DNA of 64,000 bases from Blautia sp. (lineage in GTDB: Bacteria; Bacillota; Clostridia; Lachnospirales; Lachnospiraceae), in contig JAPFCU010000078.1 of the NCBI GenBank assembly GCA_026169535.1, positions 62,001-126,000 of the forward strand, in the 5' to 3' direction. Below the pieces are notes generated by a model. It ran no database searches, was not told the DNA's origin, and worked only from the letters and a program-made list of their open reading frames with translations. Shown one piece after another: positions 9,399-18,733 of the stretch; within the stretch, counting starts at the first letter, position 1; each line of letters opens with the position of its first letter. The position numbers and the translations under genes are program-made.

Positions 9399-10211
9399 AT
9401 GGAAAAATTAAATGTAGCAGTAGCAGATGATAACGAGAAGATGGTAGAAATACTGGGGCGGATGATCGAAGAGGACAAGGATCTGACACTGGTCGGCAAA
9501 GCACATAATGGCGAAGAAATCTGTAATATCATCAGAGAAAAGGAACCAGATGTAGTGGTTCTGGATATTATTATGCCGAAAATGGACGGTTTGACAGTTA
9601 TGGAACACTGCAGTCATGATATGACAGTAAAAAAACAGCCTTCTTTTATTGTTGTTTCAGCAGTGGGGCAGGAGAGGATTACAGAAGATGCGTTCAGTCT
9701 GGGAGCGGATTATTATATGCTGAAACCTTTTGATAATCAGGTGCTGCTGAACCGGATCAAGCATCTCAGAAGATCGGGTGATCGTAGAAACAGGGAATCT
9801 GTACTGCGTCAGGCAGCAGTTCAGGAACAGAAAGCGGAATATGGCGCGAGGAATCTGGAATCGGATGTGACAAATATCATCCATGAAATTGGGGTGCCTG
9901 CGCACATTAAAGGATATCAGTATTTAAGAGATGCTATTATTCTGGCAGTCAACGATATTGAGATGCTGAATTCCATTACCAAGGTGCTTTATCCCACAAT
10001 AGCAAAGAAACATCAAACGACACCAAGTCGTGTGGAAAGAGCCATCCGTCATGCCATAGAGGTGGCATGGAGCCGGGGCAAGATGGATACCATTGATGAG
10101 CTTTTTGGATATACAGTCAGTACAGGAAAAGGAAAACCTACAAATTCGGAATTTATTGCGCTGATCGCAGATAAGATTCGCCTGGAATACAAAAATCACT
10201 CTTTCCAATAG
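9399..10211 (+). CDS. spo0A: Sporulation master regulator Spo0A
   Basis: 270 residues. The N-terminal receiver domain has acidic pocket DDNE and phospho-acceptor Asp in [13 protein letters not shown]. The C-terminal Spo0A DNA-binding domain has the near-invariant recognition region [20 protein letters not shown]. Phosphorylated Spo0A switches on sporulation genes by binding 0A boxes. I start at the ATG at 9399, with GAGGAGG 11 bases upstream, rather than the in-frame ATG 60 bases earlier, which lacks a ribosome site. In many clostridia spo0A follows spoIVB; here it stands alone, after the flavoprotein and before glgA. Two CotF-like genes and a Csp-like protease follow nearby. Confidence 0.98.
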   Translation: MEKLNVAVADDNEKMVEILGRMIEEDKDLTLVGKAHNGEEICNIIREKEPDVVVLDIIMPKMDGLTVMEHCSHDMTVKKQPSFIVVSAVGQERITEDAFSLGADYYMLKPFDNQVLLNRIKHLRRSGDRRNRESVLRQAAVQEQKAEYGARNLESDVTNIIHEIGVPAHIKGYQYLRDAIILAVNDIEMLNSITKVLYPTIAKKHQTTPSRVERAIRHAIEVAWSRGKMDTIDELFGYTVSTGKGKPTNSEFIALIADKIRLEYKNHSFQ

Positions 10212-10270
10212 AGTGTATTTGGAGTATAATAAAAATATCTTTAAGTCACACTAAGGAGGGGTATTTACAG

Positions 10271-11716
10271 ATGAAAAGGATTTTATTTGCAACATCAGAA
10301 GCAGTGCCGTTTATCAAAACAGGAGGATTGGCAGACGTTGCCGGAGCTCTTCCGAAATACTTTGATAAACGTTATTTTGATATCCGTGTTATCCTCCCCA
10401 AATACGCCTGCATGAAACAGGAATGGAAAGATAAAATGGAATATGTGACCCATTTTTACATGGATCTGGGCTACAAAAACTGCTATGTGGGTATTATGCA
10501 GATGCAGTATGACGGAATTCAGTTTTACTTTATTGACAATGAATATTATTTCAGCGGTCCGAAGCCTTATGACAGTGCACCCTGGGATCTGGAAAAATTT
10601 GCATTTTTCTCCAAGGCAGTGCTTTCCGTGCTTCCTGTAATTGGTTTCCGTCCGGATGTGATCCATTGTCATGACTGGCAGACAGGTCTGGTTCCGGTAT
10701 ATCTTCATGATTCTTTCCAGCAGAATGACTTTTTCTGGGGAATCAAGACAGTGATGACTATTCATAACCTGAAGTTCCAGGGTGTATGGGATGTAAAAAC
10801 AATAAAAGAGATCACAGGACTTTCTGATTATTATTTTGCACCGGATAAACTTGAGGCTTATAAGGATGCAAACTATCTGAAAGGCGGAATCGTATTTGCT
10901 GATGCAGTTACTACAGTAAGTAATACATATGCAGAAGAGATCAAGACGCCGTTTTATGGGGAGAAACTGGACGGACTTATGTGTGCCCGCTCCAACAGTC
11001 TTCGCGGAATCGTAAACGGAATTGATTATGATGTATTTAACCCGGAGACAGATCCGTTTATTACACAGAACTTTAATGCAAAAACTTTCCGTAAGGAAAA
11101 AGTAAAAAATAAGATTCAGCTTCAGAAGGATCTGGGACTTGAAGTGGATCCTAAGGCTATGATGATTGGTATCGTATCCCGTCTGACAGACCAGAAAGGC
11201 TTTGATCTGATAGCTTATGTTATGGATGAAATGTGCCAGGATGCAGTCCAGTTCGTGATTCTGGGAACAGGTGATGAACGTTATGAGAATATGTTCCGCC
11301 ATTTTGACTGGAAATATCATGGTAAAGTTTCTGCCCAGATTTATTATGACGAGCCGATGTCCCACAGGATTTATGCAGCTTCCGATGCGTTCCTGATGCC
11401 GTCTCTTTTCGAGCCGTGCGGATTGAGCCAGCTTATGAGCCTTCGTTATGGAACTCTCCCGATTGTGCGAGAAACAGGTGGACTGAAGGATACTGTACAG
11501 CCGTATAACGAGTTTGAGGGAACGGGAACAGGATTCAGCTTTACCAATTACAATGCACATGAGATGATGGCTACGGTACGAAATGCAGAGCGTGTATTCT
11601 ATGATAACAAGCGTGAATGGAATAAGATGGTTGACCGTGCTATGGCAGCTGATTTCTCCTGGGGTAATTCCGCAAGACAGTATGAAGAAATGTATAACTG
11701 GCTGATCGGCGAATAA
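10271..11716 (+). CDS. glgA: Glycogen (starch) synthase, ADP-glucose type
   Basis: 481 residues, GT5 family. The N-terminal KTGGLADV motif that binds ADP-glucose starts near residue 16. C-terminal GT-B motifs include VSRLTDQKGFDLI and EPCGLSQLMSLRYG. It elongates alpha-1,4-glucan from ADP-glucose in the cytoplasm; glycogen is a carbon store often filled before sporulation. AAGGAGG precedes the ATG. A possible -10 (TATAAT, 10225-10230) lies in the gap after spo0A. No glgB, glgC, glgD or glgP gene is in the window, so glgA is separate from the rest of the pathway. Confidence 0.97.
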   Translation: MKRILFATSEAVPFIKTGGLADVAGALPKYFDKRYFDIRVILPKYACMKQEWKDKMEYVTHFYMDLGYKNCYVGIMQMQYDGIQFYFIDNEYYFSGPKPYDSAPWDLEKFAFFSKAVLSVLPVIGFRPDVIHCHDWQTGLVPVYLHDSFQQNDFFWGIKTVMTIHNLKFQGVWDVKTIKEITGLSDYYFAPDKLEAYKDANYLKGGIVFADAVTTVSNTYAEEIKTPFYGEKLDGLMCARSNSLRGIVNGIDYDVFNPETDPFITQNFNAKTFRKEKVKNKIQLQKDLGLEVDPKAMMIGIVSRLTDQKGFDLIAYVMDEMCQDAVQFVILGTGDERYENMFRHFDWKYHGKVSAQIYYDEPMSHRIYAASDAFLMPSLFEPCGLSQLMSLRYGTLPIVRETGGLKDTVQPYNEFEGTGTGFSFTNYNAHEMMATVRNAERVFYDNKREWNKMVDRAMAADFSWGNSARQYEEMYNWLIGE

Positions 11717-11773
11717 AAAAATCTGTTTTTTGACATACTACCCTTTGTAGAAAATATATGAGGAGGTAGTATC

Positions 11774-11959
11774 ATGACAGAAATTTCAGAACTTGATCTT
11801 CAGAACCTTCGCCATCTGATCGGCGGTTTTGACACCACACATTGTAAAATGCAGGACTATGCACAAAAAGCAGAGGATATGGAGGTAAAACAGTTCTTCC
11901 AGAAATCTGCCCAGTCCGCACAGCAGACAAAACAGCAGCTGATGCAGTTTTTACAGTAG
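11774..11959 (+). CDS. Small CotF-like spore coat protein, first of a pair
   Basis: 61 residues, Gln-rich and predicted all-helical (LRHLIGGFDTTHCKMQDYAQKAEDMEVKQFFQKSAQSAQQTKQQLMQFL). It resembles the first half of CotF-family (ferritin-like) spore coat proteins; in Lachnospiraceae the family often occurs as two adjacent short genes, as here. GAGGAGG precedes the ATG. TTGACATACTA upstream (from 11738) could belong to a sporulation-sigma promoter but is not decisive. The next gene starts 12 bases later. Confidence 0.7.
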   Translation: MTEISELDLQNLRHLIGGFDTTHCKMQDYAQKAEDMEVKQFFQKSAQSAQQTKQQLMQFLQ

Positions 11960-11971
11960 GAGGTGCCGAAA

Positions 11972-12220
11972 ATGAATGAAAAAGCAATGGTAGCAGATAC
12001 GCTGGCAGGTATTAACGGAGAACTTGTACGCTATGGAGAAATGATTCCACAGACGGAAAACGCACAGCTGAAACAGACTCTGAAACAGATCCGTAATCAG
12101 TGTGAAATGTCTCAGGAGGAAATCTACCGTATTGCCCGGACAAAGGGATACTATGTTCCCGCAGCAAAAGCCACCAGAGAAGAAGTTGATCATGTTCGTT
12201 CAGTACTGAGCCAGGGCTGA
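11972..12220 (+). CDS. CotF-family spore coat protein
   Basis: 82 residues in helical hairpins (MVADTLAGINGELVRYGEMI, LKQTLKQIRNQCEMSQEEIYRIARTKGYYVPAAKA). The ending YYVPAAKA is characteristic of the CotF/DUF ferritin-like coat family (typically GYYxPAxxA). Start chosen at ATG 11972, 8 bases after AGGAGG; a GTG three codons earlier overlaps the Shine-Dalgarno. It forms a two-gene unit with the preceding small gene and is closed by a terminator. Confidence 0.8.
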   Translation: MNEKAMVADTLAGINGELVRYGEMIPQTENAQLKQTLKQIRNQCEMSQEEIYRIARTKGYYVPAAKATREEVDHVRSVLSQG

Positions 12221-12231
12221 TAAAGAAAAAT

Positions 12232-12286
12232 AAAAAGCTTTCGCAGGAAACGGAGAAATCCGTGGACTGCGGAGGCTTTTTTATTT
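12232..12286 (+). terminator. Terminator after the CotF-like pair
   Basis: Long interrupted stem: AAAAAGC then TTTCGCAG, paired with CTGCGGAGGCTTTTTT, loop around 12250-12265, ending in a T run. Confidence 0.75.
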
Positions 12287-12416
12287 CGGATGTCAGAAAA
12301 AATACTTCCTGTAGCAGCCTGCACCTGGCGAGAAAAGCGGGCTTGTCCTCTTTGTTATGCAGGAATCAGAAACCATGGAAAAGCATAGGCTGATAAAAAA
12401 GAAACAGGGAGAGGCA

Positions 12417-14174
12417 ATGCTGGAAAAAGAGGATTATGAACCGGGAATGGAAGTGGTTGAAAAAAAGGAAGAAGCAGACGAAAATCAGCTGCTTCCTGCT
12501 CAGGATGAAAATTACCAGAATTTTATTGTCAGATATAACCAGAATGTAAATGGTACAGTCACATATGAATCAGACAGGAGCTTTCAGATCATAGATGATC
12601 TGTTTGGTGTAACTTACGTACCGGCTTCTCAGGTACCGGAACCATTGATCAGCAGTTATTCTTATCTTTCGGTTCCGAAATGCTATACCTATATGGATCA
12701 GGGAGGCCTGGATTCTTCCGGTGTTAACCGGCTTCATGATCACCCCTATCTGAAACTGCAGGGAGCTGGAAATCTGATTGCTGTCATTGATTCGGGAATA
12801 GACTGGAGACATGAGGCTTTTCGAAATGGAAACCATACAAAAATTCTCAGTATATGGGATCAGAGTATAACAGGGAATCCTTCAGAGAACGTTCCATATG
12901 GAAGAGTATTTACAAGAGAAGAAATTGACAGGGCGCTGGTTTCGCCGGATTCCATGGAAGAACTGCCGCCGCTGGACGAAAATGGACACGGGACGATGCT
13001 TGCAGGAATTGCAGCAGGGAACAGGATACCGGAACAGGGATTTTCTGGTGCGGCTCCGGAGGCAGAACTGGTGGTGGTGAAATTAAAACAGGCAAAAAAA
13101 TATCTCAGGGAGCTTTATCTGATCCCTTCTTCAGCAGAGGTTTTTCAGGAAGATGATATTATGCTGGCAATTGCTTATGCAGTCAAAACAGCTCTTCAGT
13201 ATCAGATGCCTTTGTCGGTGTGTATTGGACTTGGAAGCAGTATGGGAGCTCACAGAGGTGAGGGACCTCTTAGTCAGTATATTGGAAGCGTTGCAAATTT
13301 TACGCAGAATGCGGTATCTGTGGCTGCTGGAAATGAAGGAATTGCCAGACATCATTATATGGGAGTATTAAATGAACCAAATACCAGGAATATTATGGAA
13401 CTACGAGTAGGCAAGCCAGAATCTTTGTATGGCTTTTCTATGGAGTTCTGGGGAGAGTCTCCTGATTTTTATAATGTGGTGATTCAGTCACCTACTGGTG
13501 AGAGGCTATCCATAAGCTCTGCGCTGAAAAACAGTACCCAGGAACTTTCGTTTGTGTTTGTGGAAACAAAAGTTCTGGTTAATTATATTCCAATAGAAAG
13601 GCGATCTGGAAATACTCTGATATTTTTCCGATTTCTTCATCCGGCGGAAGGAATCTGGAAGCTGGAAACAGAAAGCCGCCTTAACAGTCCTGGAAGATTT
13701 CATGTATGGCTTCCCGTACAGGGAATGATATCTGAAGAGACGTATTTCCTGGAAGCGTCTCCGGATTATACGATCACATCACCGGGGGACGCACCTAATG
13801 GCATGACTGCTGCGGCATATCAGTATCGAGACAACAGTCTCTATATCCGTTCCAGCAGAGGCTATAATACAGATAATCTTGTTAAACCGGATTTTGCCGC
13901 TCCGGGAGTGGATCTGAAAGTACCCCTGGCAGGAGCTTTGGGAGGATATGGGACTGCGTCAGGAACAAGCCTTGCGGCAGCACAGACAGCCGGGATTGCG
14001 GCGCTTCTTTTCGAATGGGCTGTTATCCGTGGAAACGAACCGTTCTTTTTTGGGAACAGTGTAAAAAATTATCTGAGAAGAGGGGCAGTTCGTGAGGAGG
14101 ATATGGTGTATCCTAACAGAGAATGGGGGTATGGAAGAGTGGATCTGTATCATACGTTTGAGCTGCTCACATAA
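12417..14174 (+). CDS. Subtilase-family serine protease, Csp-like (germination protease type)
   Basis: About 585 residues, S8 peptidase. The catalytic triad is complete: Asp in AVIDSGIDW, His in ENGHGTML, Ser in ASGTSLAAAQTAG. The oxyanion Asn lies in AAGNEGIARHHY, a form close to the GNEGxAxHHY of clostridial CspA/B/C proteases. A jelly-roll-like insert follows (about residues 315-440). No signal peptide is visible, as in Csp proteins, which are packaged into spores and process the cortex hydrolase SleC. Start is uncertain: ATG 12417 has AGGGAG 5 bases upstream, whereas 12375 has only AGGA, and 12357 is also in frame. Proximity to spo0A and coat genes supports a spore role, but a general intracellular subtilase remains possible. 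Confidence 0.85.
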   Translation: MLEKEDYEPGMEVVEKKEEADENQLLPAQDENYQNFIVRYNQNVNGTVTYESDRSFQIIDDLFGVTYVPASQVPEPLISSYSYLSVPKCYTYMDQGGLDSSGVNRLHDHPYLKLQGAGNLIAVIDSGIDWRHEAFRNGNHTKILSIWDQSITGNPSENVPYGRVFTREEIDRALVSPDSMEELPPLDENGHGTMLAGIAAGNRIPEQGFSGAAPEAELVVVKLKQAKKYLRELYLIPSSAEVFQEDDIMLAIAYAVKTALQYQMPLSVCIGLGSSMGAHRGEGPLSQYIGSVANFTQNAVSVAAGNEGIARHHYMGVLNEPNTRNIMELRVGKPESLYGFSMEFWGESPDFYNVVIQSPTGERLSISSALKNSTQELSFVFVETKVLVNYIPIERRSGNTLIFFRFLHPAEGIWKLETESRLNSPGRFHVWLPVQGMISEETYFLEASPDYTITSPGDAPNGMTAAAYQYRDNSLYIRSSRGYNTDNLVKPDFAAPGVDLKVPLAGALGGYGTASGTSLAAAQTAGIAALLFEWAVIRGNEPFFFGNSVKNYLRRGAVREEDMVYPNREWGYGRVDLYHTFELLT

Positions 14175-14238
14175 AAGTTCACAAAAAAGAATATTTATTT
14201 TTGTGTAATTCTTATACAAAAATTTTTAGGTGGGCTAA

Positions 14239-14267
14239 TTGTTTTTAGTTATATTGTTTGGTATAAT
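14239..14267 (+). promoter_or_regulatory. Sigma-A-type promoter of the nucleobase permease
   Basis: TTGTTT (14239-14244), 17 bases, TATAAT (14262-14267). The leader is only about 45 nt, too short for a purine riboswitch. Confidence 0.65.
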
Positions 14268-14321
14268 GAAACACGGAAGAAAAATACACATAAATAGAAA
14301 CAAAAGAAAAGGGAGGGTATT

Positions 14322-15713
14322 ATGAAACGAGGAAGTATTTTCGAGCTGGATGGCGTTCCGCGTCTGCGGGAAGCAGCTCCTCTTGCTCTTCAGCATGTTG
14401 TGGCAATGATCGTTGGCTGCGTGACACCTGCCATTATTGTTGCAGGCGCTGTGGGAAACGGTGGATTAAAACCAGAGGATCGGGTTATTCTGATTCAGGC
14501 ATCTCTGGTGATGTCTGCCATTGCCACACTGCTTCAGCTGTTTCCTGTAGGAAAAAAAACAGGTTTTGCCATTGGTTCCGGTCTTCCTATGATCATGGGA
14601 GTCAGCTTTGCCTATGTACCCAGTATGCAGGCAATTGCGGAAGGTTATGGAGTTGCGGCTATTTTTGGAGCCCAGATTGTAGGTGGTATCGTAGCTCTTG
14701 TAATGGGGCTTCTGGTCCGGCAGATAAGGGTGTTTTTTCCGCCTCTGATCACGGGAACTGTTGTATTTACCATAGGTCTTTCTCTCTATCCAACAGCTAT
14801 TAATTACATGGCAGGAGGTGTAGGAAGCGAGAATTACGGAGATTGGCAGAACTGGCTGGTGGCTTTTTTCACTCTGGCAGTGGTAACTGCTTTGAACCAT
14901 TTTGGAAAAGGTATCTGTAAACTGGCCTCTATTCTTATAGGTATTATTGCAGGATACATTGTCTCTATACCATTTGGAATGGTAGACCTTACCAGCGTAG
15001 GAGAGGCAGGCGCTTTTCAGCTTCCGCAGTTTATGCATTTCGGCGTAGAGTTTGAAATTTCCTCCTGTGTAGCCATTAGTATTCTTTTTGCAATAAATTC
15101 CGTACAGGCCATTGGAGACTATTCAGCAACTACCATCGGTTCTATGAACCGTACTCCAAAAGACAGAGAACTTCAGAACGGTATTGTAGCGTATGGACTG
15201 AGCAATATTTTAAGTGCAGTGTTCGGATGTCTGCCGACTGCTACTTACAGTCAGAATGTTGGTATTGTAACTACGACAAAAGTTATCAACCGCTGTGTTC
15301 TTGGACTGGCTGCTGTGATTCTGGCAGTTGCAGGTATTGTACCAAAATTTTCTGCACTTCTGACAACGATTCCTCAGTGTGTTCTGGGAGGTGCGACGGT
15401 TTCTGTTTTTGCTTCGATTGCAATGACAGGTATGAAGCTGGTTGCGTCTGCAGAGATGGATTATCGTAATTCATCTATTGTAGGTCTGGCAGCAGCTCTG
15501 GGAATGGGAGTTTCTCAGGCAACAGCAGCGCTTGCTACTTTCCCGGAATGGGTAACTACTATTTTTGGAAAATCTCCTGTAGTTCTTGCTACTATAATTG
15601 CAGTGCTTTTGAATATCATTCTGCCAAAAAGCCGTGATGAAAAGAAAGAGGAAGAACTCAAAAAACAACAGGTTGAAGAACAATTGAAGAAAGACAGGGA
15701 AGAATTCTGGTAA
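14322..15713 (+). CDS. NCS2-family nucleobase permease (xanthine/uric acid type)
   Basis: 463 residues with 12-14 hydrophobic segments. The NCS2 N-terminal signature is present (PLALQHVVAMIVGCVTPAIIVAGAVG), together with the QAIGDYSATT motif of the transport core and the NVGIVTTTKVINR stretch after it. NCS2 members carry xanthine, urate or uracil with H+ or Na+ across the cytoplasmic membrane. The QH motif in helix 1 and the AIGD/S region fit the xanthine/urate group better than UraA, but exact specificity needs assay. GGGAGGG precedes the ATG. It is a single-gene unit with its own promoter and terminator. Confidence 0.92.
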   Translation: MKRGSIFELDGVPRLREAAPLALQHVVAMIVGCVTPAIIVAGAVGNGGLKPEDRVILIQASLVMSAIATLLQLFPVGKKTGFAIGSGLPMIMGVSFAYVPSMQAIAEGYGVAAIFGAQIVGGIVALVMGLLVRQIRVFFPPLITGTVVFTIGLSLYPTAINYMAGGVGSENYGDWQNWLVAFFTLAVVTALNHFGKGICKLASILIGIIAGYIVSIPFGMVDLTSVGEAGAFQLPQFMHFGVEFEISSCVAISILFAINSVQAIGDYSATTIGSMNRTPKDRELQNGIVAYGLSNILSAVFGCLPTATYSQNVGIVTTTKVINRCVLGLAAVILAVAGIVPKFSALLTTIPQCVLGGATVSVFASIAMTGMKLVASAEMDYRNSSIVGLAAALGMGVSQATAALATFPEWVTTIFGKSPVVLATIIAVLLNIILPKSRDEKKEEELKKQQVEEQLKKDREEFW

Positions 15714-15715
15714 AT

Positions 15716-15752
15716 AAAAAATGGCGCAGACTTTTGTCTGCGTCATTTTTTA
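15716..15752. terminator. Bidirectional terminator between permease and PFK genes
   Basis: AAAAAATGGCGCAGAC, loop TTTT, GTCTGCGTCATTTTTT: A-tract, ~10-bp stem and T-tract, serving both convergent genes. Confidence 0.85.
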
Positions 15753-15758
15753 TACGGT

Positions 15759-16991
15759 TTATTTTCTGTATACAAATACAGGAAGTCCGTCGTCGCCTGC
15801 AGGAACAGTGATATTTCCCTGTACCAGAGGGGTTACATATTTTATGAATTCATCGGATATATCTGAACCATTTTCAGTGATCCACTGAGCAGGAACTCCT
15901 TTTTCTTCGTTGCAGATTAGATTAACATCTTCCAGTCCGCATTCCATCAGATAGGAACCGTCTGTGTTTTCTTTGCGGATAAAGGAAACCATTTTTCCGG
16001 TTTCTCCATTCAGAGTAGCCTGAACACCGAAACGTCCGGCAGCAATTGCCTCGGACTGATCTGTTCCGGAAATCAGAGAAGCGCTGCAGCGCTGGCTGAC
16101 GTTCAGTTCTACAGAGCGGGCTTTTACCCCAAGGCGATTTCTTACCAGGTTTTCCAGATATTTTCCGCAGCCGGCAAGCATTTTGTGACCAAAGCTGTCA
16201 GTGCCTACGGAACTGTCATATTCGCAGATAAAGGTTCCTTCTGCATCATGGATTCCTTCGGATACGCAGACAACCACATTGCAGTTTTTCTCAAAGGCTT
16301 TTTCTACATCTGTGAGAAACTGCTCTGTATCAAAATCACTTTCCGGAAGGTAGATGAACAGAGGATTGTCGCCTTTATATTTACGGGCAAGAGCGCCGGC
16401 AGCAGTAAGCCATCCGGCATGGCGTCCCATGATCTCTATGATGGTCACGGATTTTTTTTCATAAACACAGGCATCCAGAGTGATCTCGCGAACGGTAGAC
16501 GCTACGTATTTGGCTGCACTTCCATAACCGGGAGTATGGTCAGTATGTACCAGGTCATTGTCAATGGTCTTAGGCTCTCCGATCACACGGATAGAACTTC
16601 CAATCCGGGCTGCATAGCGGGAAAGCTTGCTTACAGTATCCATGGAATCATTGCCGCCGATATAGAAGAACCAGCCGATGTTCATTTCTTCAAATTTACG
16701 GAAAAGAAGAGGGTACACCGGATCTTCCAGAGATTCCGGAAGCTTGTAGCGGCAGGAGCCAAGATATGCGCCGGGTGTATGCTTCAGGTATTCCAGTTTT
16801 TCTCCTGGAAGAGCTTCCCGGAAATTCAGGATACGGTCATCCAGAAAGCCTTCGATTCCGTTTACCATTCCATAAACCTCACCGATTTCCTGGTCATGAG
16901 CGATTCCTTCTGCCACAACTCCGTAAAGGCTGCTGTTGATCACTGCTGTAGGTCCGCCGGATTGTCCGACGATCAGATTTTTCTTTGCCAT
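15759..16991 (-). CDS. Phosphofructokinase, diphosphate-dependent type
   Basis: 410 residues, PfkA superfamily. The glycine-rich N-terminus reads VGQSGGPTAVINSSL. The phosphoryl-donor region reads GGNDSMDT where ATP-dependent enzymes have GGDGS, and the catalytic segment is PKTIDNDL with the Lys that marks PPi use (Gly in E. coli ATP-PFK). MGRHAGWL follows as usual. It converts fructose 6-phosphate to fructose 1,6-bisphosphate reversibly using pyrophosphate, sparing ATP in anaerobic glycolysis. Start at 16991 is set by CGGAGGT 7 bases upstream of ATG; the longer frame has no such site. Single gene facing the permease. Confidence 0.92.
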   Translation of the reverse strand: MAKKNLIVGQSGGPTAVINSSLYGVVAEGIAHDQEIGEVYGMVNGIEGFLDDRILNFREALPGEKLEYLKHTPGAYLGSCRYKLPESLEDPVYPLLFRKFEEMNIGWFFYIGGNDSMDTVSKLSRYAARIGSSIRVIGEPKTIDNDLVHTDHTPGYGSAAKYVASTVREITLDACVYEKKSVTIIEIMGRHAGWLTAAGALARKYKGDNPLFIYLPESDFDTEQFLTDVEKAFEKNCNVVVCVSEGIHDAEGTFICEYDSSVGTDSFGHKMLAGCGKYLENLVRNRLGVKARSVELNVSQRCSASLISGTDQSEAIAAGRFGVQATLNGETGKMVSFIRKENTDGSYLMECGLEDVNLICNEEKGVPAQWITENGSDISDEFIKYVTPLVQGNITVPAGDDGLPVFVYRK

Positions 16992-17084
16992 TTTGTACCT
17001 CCGATTAGGATATTGATAGGATAAATTTATGATTACCAGTATACCATAAGGAGAGGGGAATGACAAACGTTACTGTTTCCCACA

Positions 17085-17113
17085 TTGTTTTTTCATATTT
17101 TCTATATTATAAT
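17085..17113 (+). promoter_or_regulatory. Promoter of pepT
   Basis: TTGTTT (17085-17090), 17 bases, TATAAT (17108-17113), 50 bases before the start codon. Confidence 0.65.
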
Positions 17114-17163
17114 GAAGGCACAGAAAAATTCCTTTGGGAATAAGAAGAGAACAGGAGCAGATT

Positions 17164-18381
17164 ATGAGAGCATACGAACGTTTATTAAATTATGTAAAGA
17201 TCCATACAACCAGTGATGAAAACAGCGATACTACGCCTACCACAGCCCGTCAGTTTGATCTGGCAAAGCTTCTGGTAAAGGAAATGAAGGAGCTGGGAGT
17301 CAAAAATGCCAGAGTAGATGAAAATTGTTATGTATATGGTGAGATACCTGCTGCTGCGGGATACGAGGACAGACCGGCAATTGGCTTTATCGCTCATCTG
17401 GACACCGCGCCGGATTTCTGCGGGGAAAATGTGAATCCACAGATCTACGAAAATTATAACGGAGAAGATCTTCCTTTGGGAGACAGTGGAAAGATCCTTT
17501 CTGTAAAAAAATTTCCACATCTGAAAGAACTGAAGGGGAGAACACTGATCACCACAGACGGAACCACTCTTTTGGGGGCAGACGATAAAGCCGGTGTTGC
17601 GGAAATTATGACTGTTGCTGAGGAGCTTCTTAAAGGAACCATGGCTCACGGAAAGGTATGTCTTGCCTTTACACCGGACGAGGAAGTGGGAAGCGGAGCC
17701 GGCAAGCTGGATATTCCGGGACTGGGAGCTCAGTATGCCTACACAGCAGACGGCGGTTGTGAGAATGAAATCGTATATGAAAATTTTAATGCCAGCGAAG
17801 CGGTTCTTGAGATTCGGGGATTTAACATCCATCCGGGAGAGGCGAAAAATACCATGGTCAACGCAGCTCTTGTGGCTATGGAGATTAACAGCATGCTCCC
17901 TTCTCTGGAAACTCCGGCTCATACAGAAATGTATGAGGGATTTTTCCATCTCTGCGAGATACAGGGAACCGTGGAGAAGGCAAGACTTGTGTATATCATT
18001 CGGGATCACAGTGCTGCCTGTTTTGAAGCAAGAGAGAAAACCCTGGAACATATCACAAAAATTATGAACGAGAAATATGGAGAAGGAACCGTCAGTTTGA
18101 AGATTACAGAGCAGTACCGGAATATGATCGAAAAAATAGAACCGTGCATGCATCTGGTAGATCATGCAAAAGAGGCAATCCGTGAACTGGGAATGGAGCC
18201 GGATGTTGCTCCTATCCGCGGCGGTACAGACGGATCTCAGCTCAGCTTCCGTGGGCTGCCATGTCCGAATCTTGGAACAGGCGGCTATGCTTTCCATGGT
18301 CCTTATGAGCACATTACTGCAGAGGGAATGGATACGGCTGTTCAGGTGATGCTTGGTATTCTGAAACGATATGCAGAATAA
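17164..18381 (+). CDS. pepT: Peptidase T (tripeptide aminopeptidase)
   Basis: 405 residues, M20 metallopeptidase. Zinc ligands and catalytic residues are visible: GFIAHLDTAPD (first His/Asp), GADDKAGVAE (bridging Asp), TPDEEVGSGA (general base Glu and ligand Glu), YTADGG (ligand Asp) and HGPYEHI (last His). It removes the N-terminal residue from tripeptides in the cytoplasm. Start at ATG 17164 after CAGGAGCAGATT; the in-frame TTG at 17134 has no ribosome site. Confidence 0.97.
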   Translation: MRAYERLLNYVKIHTTSDENSDTTPTTARQFDLAKLLVKEMKELGVKNARVDENCYVYGEIPAAAGYEDRPAIGFIAHLDTAPDFCGENVNPQIYENYNGEDLPLGDSGKILSVKKFPHLKELKGRTLITTDGTTLLGADDKAGVAEIMTVAEELLKGTMAHGKVCLAFTPDEEVGSGAGKLDIPGLGAQYAYTADGGCENEIVYENFNASEAVLEIRGFNIHPGEAKNTMVNAALVAMEINSMLPSLETPAHTEMYEGFFHLCEIQGTVEKARLVYIIRDHSAACFEAREKTLEHITKIMNEKYGEGTVSLKITEQYRNMIEKIEPCMHLVDHAKEAIRELGMEPDVAPIRGGTDGSQLSFRGLPCPNLGTGGYAFHGPYEHITAEGMDTAVQVMLGILKRYAE

Positions 18382-18454
18382 AATAAAAAAATTTAAATAA
18401 TATGCGATAAAAAACACTTCTTTTGCATTGTACTTGTAAAGGAGGTGTTTTTTT

Positions 18455-18721
18455 ATGATAAAGAAAAACAAAATAACAGCGGCAATGCTCCTTCTGGGGA
18501 TGGCAGGAAGTATTCTGACAGGCGCAGGAAGTTACATTGTAAAGGGAGCAGCAGAGCCGGAGTGCGCAGTAATCTGTTCTTCAAATAAAAATCCCGCAGA
18601 TCCCCAGACGATTGAATTATTAAAAAAATATAATGTTCATGTTTTTTAGACAAAGGATGGAAATATTACAGTGATCAGCGATGGAACATCTCTTGAAATG
18701 AAACAGGAGCTGGAGCACTAG
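18455..18721 (+). pseudogene. Small secreted protein gene interrupted by an in-frame TAG
   Basis: AAAGGAGG precedes the start. The product has a signal peptide (lysines, then AAMLLLGMAGSILTGAGSYI) and about 40 further residues to VHVF, then TAG at 18647-18649. The same frame continues for 23 codons (TKDGNITVISDGTSLEMKQELEH) to a second TAG at 18719-18721, 12 bases before the next start. The continuation looks coding, so this is most likely an ~88-residue protein cut by a nonsense mutation. No family recognised. First member of a decayed block reaching 20247. Confidence 0.65.
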
Positions 18722-18733
18722 GAAGGAGAACGT

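Noticed and set aside
10295-11560. Long open frame on the minus strand opposite glgA
   Set aside because: It is antisense to a well-supported gene, has no family motifs and a composition typical of shadow frames. The same applies to long antisense frames at 17185-18471, 47515-48603 and 59184-60659.
14175-14321. Purine riboswitch before the nucleobase permease
   Set aside because: The promoter leaves only about 45 nt of leader, and no aptamer-like junction is present.
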